Shown here in pieces: positions 57,459 to 64,000 of a stretch of DNA of 64,000 bases. The notes beneath the pieces are model-generated. The model ran no database searches. It worked only from the letters and a program-made list of their open reading frames with translations, and had not been told where the DNA came from. The position numbers were made by a program, and so were the translations under genes. Position 1 is the first letter of the stretch, and every line of letters begins with the position of its first letter. Origin of the DNA: Neoceratodus forsteri (taxonomy: Eukaryota; Chordata; Ceratodontiformes; Ceratodontidae); contig CM057454.1 of the NCBI GenBank assembly GCA_016271365.2, positions 694,601,501 to 694,665,500 on the forward strand, given 5' to 3'.

Positions 57459-60400
57459 TTAGTGTCCTGTGGTCCAATAAATAGTCAGTAAAGTATGTAA
57501 AGGTGCCCATATTTTTTGATAGTATTGTGGTCTCCATGTGATGTGAGCAATCGTACTCTCACCCTGTAGGGCAAACAATACCTCCTTTAGTGATTCCATA
57601 TATGTAGGGATATTCTGATCTAACCAGTGATGCATAACTACTTTTTTGGCACACACTGATATTAGTGTCATACGGTTTTGTTGGGTGCCATTTAGAACCT
57701 CTCCATAATCTCCTATTATACAAATATCCAGCCTGAATGCATCAGATAGCCTTAAGAGTGAGTCTAAATTGGACTTAATACTGTCCCAGAAAGGCGTGAA
57801 CTTGTTGCATTCCCACAATATATGCAACAGAGTACCAGGCCTTTGCTTACACCATGAACATACATTTGAGGACATTTTCCCCATTTAATAAAGCCTTGCT
57901 GGAGTATAGTATAAATCATTTATTACATAAAACTGTAAAATATGGTATCTGATCCATTTCACATCTTGGTACAATTGTGACCAAATTTTAGGCCATGGTC
58001 GAGGAGCTGAAGTGTTTGGAGGTAGTACTTGGTCCCAGACATAATGCAGCTCCCCTTGCTTTTCCTCTATAGCCTTCCTTAGAAGGCAAAGAGGTGGGAA
58101 ATGATATGAGAGGAAGGTAAGTTAGGAATAGCCTGTAGAAGGGGGCCATCTAAATATTTTGACCAATGCCTCATTCCAAAGTGTTGTAGGAGCATGTGCT
58201 GCAATTGGAGGTATTTAAAACAAAAGGTTTTAGGGAGGTTGAACAGTAAGCTGGCCGTTTGAAAGGATATCAGTATGTGTTCATGAAGTAGGTCCACAAT
58301 TCTCAGTTGAGTGCTACCAGGCCAGAAATTATTTGAGAGGGGCAATCCCCCAATTTTGAAATTGGGATTCACACATATAGGCTGGGAAACATCCTTTACC
58401 AAAGATACCTGGAAAAAATTACACATTTGGGAATGTACTCGAAGTGTTATTTCTATGGGCGTAGTCTTGAGGACTTTAGGCAAATTTTTGAGAGGGGAGA
58501 AAATGAGAGCCTTAGGAGATGTATTGTGAGGAGAGAGTAAACTTTGCTTAATTTGATACCACAAGGGAATGTATTGAACACTCCCCTGACATGAATTGTC
58601 TCTCATCCAATATGCTAGGACTGAGCAGACAATAAAAAACTAATAAAGGAGCAGATCCAGGAGTTGTTAGCCCCCATTGTTTTTACTCCTCTGCAACTTA
58701 AAAAAGGCCCATCGGGGTGTCTTCCCACCCCACAGAAAATTAGACATAATTTTGTTGGCCTGAGTAAACCATGCTTTGGGTAGAAAGGGTTGTATCATCT
58801 GTAAGGGGTACAGAATTTGCGGAAGGATGTTCATTTTCAAAACATTTACCCATCCCCAGAGAGTAAGTGGTAACATGGCCCAGCAGGAAAGATCCATTTT
58901 AATCTGCATAAGAATTTTGTCCAGGTTGTATTGTTGCATCTTGGTCTCTGTACGGGAAAGATATATACCCAGGTATTTTAATTTATCCCTGGTCCAACGG
59001 AATCCAAGATGAGCAACTTCAGCCTGGAATGTATGAACATTTAAAGGCATCACTTCTGTTTTTGTAATATTGAGTTTGTAATTAGAGAAAATCCCAAATC
59101 TTCTGATAATTTTGAGAGCAGAGGGGGCCGATTTTGAAGGGTATGTTATGTGAAGTAAAATATCATTGGCATAGACTGAAATTTTATATTGGCTGGGCCC
59201 GATAGAGATACTGGTAATATTTGGGGATAGCTTAATACGTCTAATGAGCGGTTCCAGATATAAATCGAACAAAAAGGGGGAAAGTGGGCATCCCTGTCTA
59301 GTTCCTTGTTGTAGCTGGAACGGATGAGACAGGTGCCCATTGCATAGTATATGTGCAGAGGGATAAGTATATAATATCTTTATCCATTTTATAAACTGCG
59401 TTGGGATATTGTAAAGTTGTAACAAATGGAATAAATATTCCCCGGAGACCCTATTGAATGCTTTCACTGCATCCAGGGACACCAAAGCAGCTGGAATTTG
59501 GGAGTCCCTGGATACAGAGATCAGGTATGCCAACTTGCGCATGTGATCAGATGAGACCCTGCCAGCCACAAAGTCGACCTGTTCACGGCTTATTAGATCT
59601 TACCTGACACTAGATAACCTAGTGGCCATAATTTTTGCCGGTATTTTTATATCAACATTAATTACTGAGATCAGGCGGTAGTTTGCGACCTGAAGAGGGT
59701 CTCTGTCAGGCTTTGGGATAACCACAATAGTGACCTCAAATAGAATAGGGTCAGTAATATCTTGCTCAAACATGTAGTTGTAGGTGTCTAAAATAATTGG
59801 TCCAATTTGTTCTTTAAAAAGTTTGTAGAATTCTACTGTGAACCCATCTGGGCCTGGCGATTTGTCTGTGGGGAGGGAATCAATAGCCTGTGTTATCTCA
59901 TCTTGAGAAATTGGGGCTTTAAGCAAGTTTACTTGAGATGAGTTGAGTTTCGGGAGCTGTATTGGCTGCAAGAATTGTTCCAGCATTTCTGGACGAAAAG
60001 ATTGAGACGCATGGGAGTACAGAGTTTTGAAATATTCTTGGAAACAGTAATTTCTCTCGGAGAAGTGACTATTTGTCCTTCAGAATTTTGAATACTAGGA
60101 AAAATTATATCTGAGACTTGTGCCTTGAGTCGCAAAGCCAAAAGCTTTCCAACTTTGTCTTCCTGATCGAAATACTTAATCTTAGAGAGTATAAGAAGAT
60201 ATTGTACATGTTCGGTCAGAATTGAGTTGTATCGGTCCCTTAAAATTTCTAGGGCTTTAAACTGATCCTTTGTTAAATTTGGGGAAAGTGACTTCTCCAT
60301 GTCCCTAATGTTATGCAGCAAAGCAGAAGTAACTTTGGAGGTCATTTTTTTCTTAACCGTTGCCATGTGAATTATTTCCCCTCTAACTGTGCTTTTTAAG

Positions 60401-61051
60401 GCACCCCATAGCATGTCTGTCTTAGTCATGAGGGGGCATTTATCTCAATAAAGTTTGCAATAAGGCCAGACAGCTGATTTTTCTGGTATTCTGATCAAAA
60501 TAATTGACAATTGAATCTCCAAACCTTATCTCTAGATATGGGTGGGCCAGGGCTCCAGCTTAGTAAGGTGGGACGGTGATCTGAGATCACCTTGGGGAGG
60601 TAATTGTAGGTTGTTATAGCTGAGAGGTGTCTCACATCTATGAGAAAGTAATCTAAGTGAGAAAATGAGTTGTGTGGAATAGAATGGAATGAATATTCTT
60701 TCTGGTGTGGGTAAAGGGCCCTCCAAGAATCAATTGAGGAGGCAGTATAGCGCAGTGGTCTAAGGCTCTGACCTACAAATCTGGTGACATCCAGCAGACC
60801 AGGCCTGGGTTTGAATCCCACAGCTTCCACTTGCATACTGTGTGGCCCTGAGAAAGTCACTTAACCTTCTTGTGCTCCCAGGTCGCTCCTGTAAAAAAGC
60901 TTCCAGCTTAGTGTGCTATACCTGGTTAAACAACTAAATAAAAATAAAAAAAAAATAAAAAAATTAATCCAGTGGAGTCCATCATTTCTTTGATGGCAAC
61001 CTACGCTGGGGAAAGAGATGAAGAACAACTTGAGGACTGATCCATAATGGT
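57459..61051 (-). pseudogene. L1 copy 3 ORF2 (truncated; RT catalytic Asp residues altered)
   Basis: The remnant starts inside the endonuclease, passes the SINE, and continues with LYPHQKEYSFHSIPHNSFSH and LDYFLIDV, then VISDHRP. The pre-RT is at 60429-59929. The RT has LPTDKSPGPDGFTVEFYK, then LDAVKAFNRVSGEYLF (59473-59426) where AFD is expected, GTRQGCPLSPFLFDLYLEPL, and VYANDILLH (59176-59150) where YADD is expected. YLGIYLSRT and NFLWGGKTPRWAF follow. The C-terminal zinc knuckle is CSWCKQRPGTLLHILWEC (57842-57789), with the stop at 57459. Both RT aspartates in these blocks are Asn. Confidence 0.88.
60737..60962 (+). mobile_element. tRNA-headed SINE with MIR/CORE-like body (copy 2)
   Basis: The A box tagcgcagtggtctaagg (60748 area) and B box ggtttgaatccc (60808-60819) mark a tRNA-derived pol III promoter. 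The body reads actgtgtggccctgagaaag, then tcacttaacctt and cttgtgctcc, close to the MIR/CORE-SINE core. The tail is ctggttaaacaactaaat followed by an A/T-rich aaaataaaa run. It is inserted antisense in L1 copy 3; the L1 frame resumes on either side. The flanking duplication is short or obscured (about aatt). Confidence 0.88.
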
Positions 61052-61063
61052 AGTGTGCTTTCT
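61052..61063 (+). repeat. Target-site duplication of L1 copy 3 (right)
   Basis: agtgtgctttct, identical to 57063-57074. Confidence 0.88.
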
Positions 61064-61186
61064 GCCAGGTGGTGACCCAGGAGGAGTGGCCTGAGGAGTA
61101 GGAGGATCAACATCAGGATCCAGTACGGTAGCATCCAAGGAAGAGGAGGAAGCCATAATAAGGTAGGTCCTAGAAATGAACTGCAA
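61064..61186 (-). pseudogene. DIRS gag, N-terminal part
   Basis: A minus-strand frame with Met at 61186 and a second at 61156 reads MASSSSLDATVLDPDVDPPT and GSPPGRKHT up to the L1 copy 3 junction. Across that junction the frame runs on at 57062. The second Met is the better start because the first residues (MQFISRTYLI) are atypical. Gag would package element RNA. Confidence 0.5.
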
Positions 61187-63610
61187 TCAATGTAAGCAGA
61201 GGCAATTAATCAGGGCAACACAAAGGCTCCAAGCTGGAGTGTAGCAGCAGAGACAAAATGTGCAGAAAAACTAGGATGGTGCTCCCAGTCCTAGTGCCAG
61301 AGGCAAGGGCACAAGCATTCAGAAATGTGCAGGGCTGCAGTCTGAACTAGACACAAAGCTAGGCAGAACAGCCATGATGAATCCTCATCCAAGTAAGGCA
61401 CTGCCGGACAGAGGCAATGAGATGAACAAAAAGGCAGAAAAGACTTCTGTCCAAGGTCAATCCACTGCCGAAAAAGAAACAGCAGCTGGAGGATGGAGAC
61501 TTAAACAATAAGCAATGCAAGAACGGGACACTCATTCCCAGCAGATTGAATTCTACCTTCACTCAATATCCCAGAGGCAGCATTAGGATCAGCAACTGTC
61601 AAACTGCTGGAGTGTGCTTGGTGAAAGCTAGGAGCTGAAACAGAAGGAAAGACATTAGAAGCAGTGGGAAGCAGGAGAGGAAGGTTGAGCAGAAGTACAG
61701 CATGGAGCAGGGGGGGCACAAAGGAAGAGTAGAAATACAAAACAATACAGGAGAGCAACAGGGAAAATCCAGGAACACAAGGATGGGAAATGTAGTGGTG
61801 AAGGCAGCATTGCAAACATGAGTGGTGTGACCACAAGGGGCCATGACTCTCCTCTATGACCCCATGTCCTCCACTGTAGGATAAACAAGAAGCCATGGTA
61901 AAGTGCTATGACAAGTGAGTGGATAAAAACTAGTTTACAGTGAGTGCCATAGCTAAGCTGAACTTCAGAGTATAATAAAGCATTGTACAAATGAAGTGAA
62001 ACAGCATCTTGCAGTAATTAGGCATGGGTTCCAGCAGTCGGGAAACCTAACAATTGAACAAGCAGAGGAACTGGAGACAGAGATTTTTGTTTTTGTTTTT
62101 TCTACAATGTATACTACTGTATACAAAGCTTGTAATGACAATGCAGACATCATAAATGCATATCTGAAATCCCCATTGCATAATTTTGAGTCAAACTGCA
62201 GGGAAATTAGAAGTAAAACATGTTACTGTCACGGGTGTATAATGCAAACTGAAATAAGCCTTATGTTGAAAACGAAAAAGACTGCAGGCATGCAGGCAGG
62301 TACAAAAACACCTGCATTGTAGTCATTCTAGAACACTGTAAGAAAGTGGGGCAATAACACATATTTATAAAACTTACCTGCAGGAAAAGGGAACTAAAAG
62401 ATATGGCTGGCCATTCCATGCCTAATCCCCATTACAGCTGCAAAAGGTTAGACAAGTGAAAAAAATATATAAACAGTTGGCATGAAAATGTGATGGAATC
62501 ATTAAAACTCTTATTTGCTGCAATAGTGAACATAAGGTTCACCTTATGTGAAGAAACATAAGGAGCTCTGGAGCAGAGGGAGGGCAAGCAACTAGCTCAG
62601 GGCAAGCAGCATGCAAGCAGAGGATGCAGGAAGCAAACCCAAAGCAGCACAAAGCACCAGATCAAGAAAAACAGATCACTCCAAATACAAGGCAAAGCTG
62701 CAGATGAGTGGTGGGAAGGAACAATGGCAAAGAATGGAGTGCAACTAAGCAGGCTAAAAGAGTCAGGAGTATGCCGGGGAAAGAGCAACCAAGGCAGAAG
62801 GGAAATACAGAAGGGTCTAGGCATGAGTGCAGGAGCTGGTGGCATGCAGAAGGGAAATCTGGGAGCAGAGACTATACAGGAGAAGTGCAGCAGATTATGT
62901 AACAAGCAAGGCACAAGAAGGGGCCCGGCCCATCACCTGAAAGTGGCAGGGAACAAAGAACATGAGCAACCACCAATCGTGCAAGGACTACAAGTAGTGG
63001 GTGGAAGTCTCCGGCTCTGGCTAAATTGGCAGGAGGAAGGACTGCACACATTGCTGTAGAGCAGTGGTGGGTTCAATAAAACAGGAAGGAAAAATTAGGT
63101 GGACAGCTGGAGGGAATGGTGCAGTGAGGCAAGAGTGCAGAATTGGCAGCGTGGGTGGGGGTGACACTAAAGAAAGCAAACTGGCAAAGAAGAATGCAAA
63201 GCAAATCACTCACTGAACCAAAAGGTTCAAAGGGATGAGGAAATAGGCAGAAGGGAAGAGACAAAACAACGAGGAACAGCAAAGGAAACCACAAATGGAG
63301 TAAAGAAAGCCTGCACACACACCAAGCAGGAGCTCAGGGAAGGATCGAATTTTTTTGAAACACAAGAATGGGGGGTGTAGGGAGAGGCTGACTTATATTA
63401 CATTTGTGGGAGGAGTTATTCCCCTCATTGAACCTCAGGCTAAGTCCTCCCAAAATCCTGGGAGCCCAGCTTAGCATTATAAACCATTCATCCACATTCT
63501 CAGTATGAGAACAGCAGGTCATTCTTGAATTGTGAAGTTGTAGGCACAGTTGAGCTTCTTGCTGGCATGGGAGCAGTGAGCCAGCAATCATCTGATCTCT
63601 CTTTCTCTCC
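61187..63610. other. Purine-rich region upstream of the DIRS gag
   Basis: The plus strand is A/G-rich with many cagaag, ggcag and gcaagc words, so long C/T-rich frames (Leu/Ser/Pro/Cys) appear on the minus strand at 61990-61501, 62914-62597 and 63318-63021. They lack start context and motifs and I do not regard them as genes. The plus-strand frame 61996-62322 (108 codons, starting MKQHLAVIRHGFQQ) has better composition but no recognisable domain. The DIRS 5' terminus probably lies somewhere here. Confidence 0.4.
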
Positions 63611-63650
63611 TCTGTCTGTCTGTATGCCTGCCTGCCTGTCTGTCTGTCTT
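63611..63650 (+). repeat. (CTGT/CTGC)n tetranucleotide repeat
   Basis: An imperfect tetranucleotide tract: tctgtctgtctg, then cctgcctgcctg, then tctgtctgtc. Confidence 0.9.
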
Positions 63651-63659
63651 TCTATCATC

Positions 63660-64000
63660 AAGCTATTGATAACACAGATCTATCAATAACACAGAAGACT
63701 TTCTTCAGTGATTAAAAATAATGGACACAAGCAGGTAAAAACTATGCACATCTTTTGTGTGTTGTGTTTATATTGCTATAAGATGAGAGAAAGATAATAA
63801 AAAATCCTATGGTCGCAAAGTGATGACTTCTGCAAGAATGTCAATGGGCTGTTGAACTAATGCCGGCATAAGTTCCCCTGTTACTTGGCTTATACGGTAT
63901 TAACAGTAGGGGGATTCTTTCACTAGATTGTCCAGATGTTCTAAGGCTTACTGATATCGAGCTCACTTCTCAATTAACTATGTATCACCTAGACAATAAA
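63660..64000. other. No gene seen
   Basis: AT-rich sequence. A gataacacagatctatcaataacacaga pair of short direct repeats occurs at about 63668-63693. Nothing coding is supported. Confidence 0.4.

Larger units (their letters stand above)
57075..61051 (-). mobile_element. 5'-truncated L1-type LINE copy 3 (4.0 kb)
   Basis: This minus-strand element is bounded by an exact 12 bp duplication. Its 3' A-rich tail appears on the plus strand as tttcaaattaaatatatttt at the left junction. The 5' end is truncated inside the endonuclease, so ORF1 and the first part of ORF2 are missing, the usual outcome of incomplete reverse transcription. A SINE is inserted at 60737. It lies in the DIRS gag N-terminal region and is related in sequence to L1 copy 1. 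Confidence 0.9.
45095..61186 (-). mobile_element. DIRS-type tyrosine-recombinase retrotransposon, interrupted
   Basis: Coding order on the minus strand is gag (61186-61064, 57062-56314, 48057-47612), RT (47615-46862), RNase H (46670-46182) and tyrosine recombinase (45923-45095). This order, with a YR in place of a DDE integrase, defines DIRS-group elements, which integrate circular DNA by recombination and leave no target duplication. Two L1 insertions (48059-56296, 57075-61051) split gag. With them set aside, gag is continuous apart from mutations. The outer termini (the split or inverted repeats) were not identified; the 3' end should lie between about 44820 and 45095 and the 5' end beyond 61190. 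Confidence 0.85.

Noticed and set aside
60748..60819. Possible tRNA gene
   Set aside because: The A and B boxes belong to a SINE head; the rest does not fold as a tRNA and a SINE body follows.
61501..63318. Several long Leu/Ser/Pro/Cys-rich minus-strand frames
   Set aside because: They reflect the purine-rich plus strand; no start context, motif or consistent frame.
1..64000. CRISPR array, bacterial operon or phage signals
   Set aside because: No regularly spaced identical repeats with unique spacers; gene style, introns and repeat families are eukaryotic.

Overview
This window looks like part of a large, transposon-rich vertebrate genome. It is dominated by L1-type and CR1/L2-type LINEs, a DIRS-type tyrosine-recombinase retrotransposon, a Penelope-like element, a multi-gene Harbinger DNA transposon, hAT-like and fold-back MITEs, and a tRNA-headed SINE whose body resembles MIR/CORE-SINEs. 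DIRS, Penelope and Harbinger elements together with a CORE-type SINE argue against a mammal or bird and suggest an amphibian (caecilian or salamander) or a lungfish-like lineage. This is inference from repeat content only. I see no host protein-coding exon, rRNA, functional tRNA gene or CRISPR array, so the window is probably intergenic or deep intronic.

Layout. 1-12 kb: a decayed CR1/L2-like LINE on the minus strand, its 5' end near 11.8 kb. It is broken by a fold-back element (0.4-1.8 kb), an unclassified 3.5 kb insert (2.9-6.5 kb) and a Penelope-like element (9.08-11.09 kb). The Penelope element has ~660 bp inverted terminal repeats around a GIY-YIG endonuclease ORF. 12-20.4 kb: mostly unassigned AT-rich DNA with one SINE, a 339 bp hAT-like MITE with an 8 bp target duplication, and a plus-strand LINE ORF1-like pseudogene. 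20.4-28.1 kb: a 7.7 kb Harbinger transposon with a DDE transposase (one intron), a minus-strand Myb-like gene and an extra third gene encoding a SANT/Myb-like protein. 28.1-30.5 kb: a minus-strand LINE RT fragment with ORF1-like and 5'UTR-like sequence. 31-37 kb: microsatellites, a hairpin MITE, a tandem duplication and members of a repeat family that recurs at 43.8-44.8 kb.

37.5-43.7 kb: a nearly full-length L1 with a perfect 15 bp target-site duplication. 45-61.2 kb: a minus-strand DIRS element (gag, RT, RNase H, tyrosine recombinase) cut by two minus-strand L1s, each with its own target-site duplication (17 bp with one mismatch, and 12 bp). One of these L1s carries a 2 kb TTAA-flanked DNA element that holds a further TIR/hairpin unit. 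The other carries a SINE. The host element's reading frame resumes across these insertions, so their relative order can be read. 61.2-64 kb: purine-rich sequence upstream of the DIRS gag, with no recognisable gene.

All large coding regions belong to mobile elements and nearly all are broken. The best-preserved are the Penelope endonuclease ORF, Harbinger gene 3 and the core of the Harbinger transposase.
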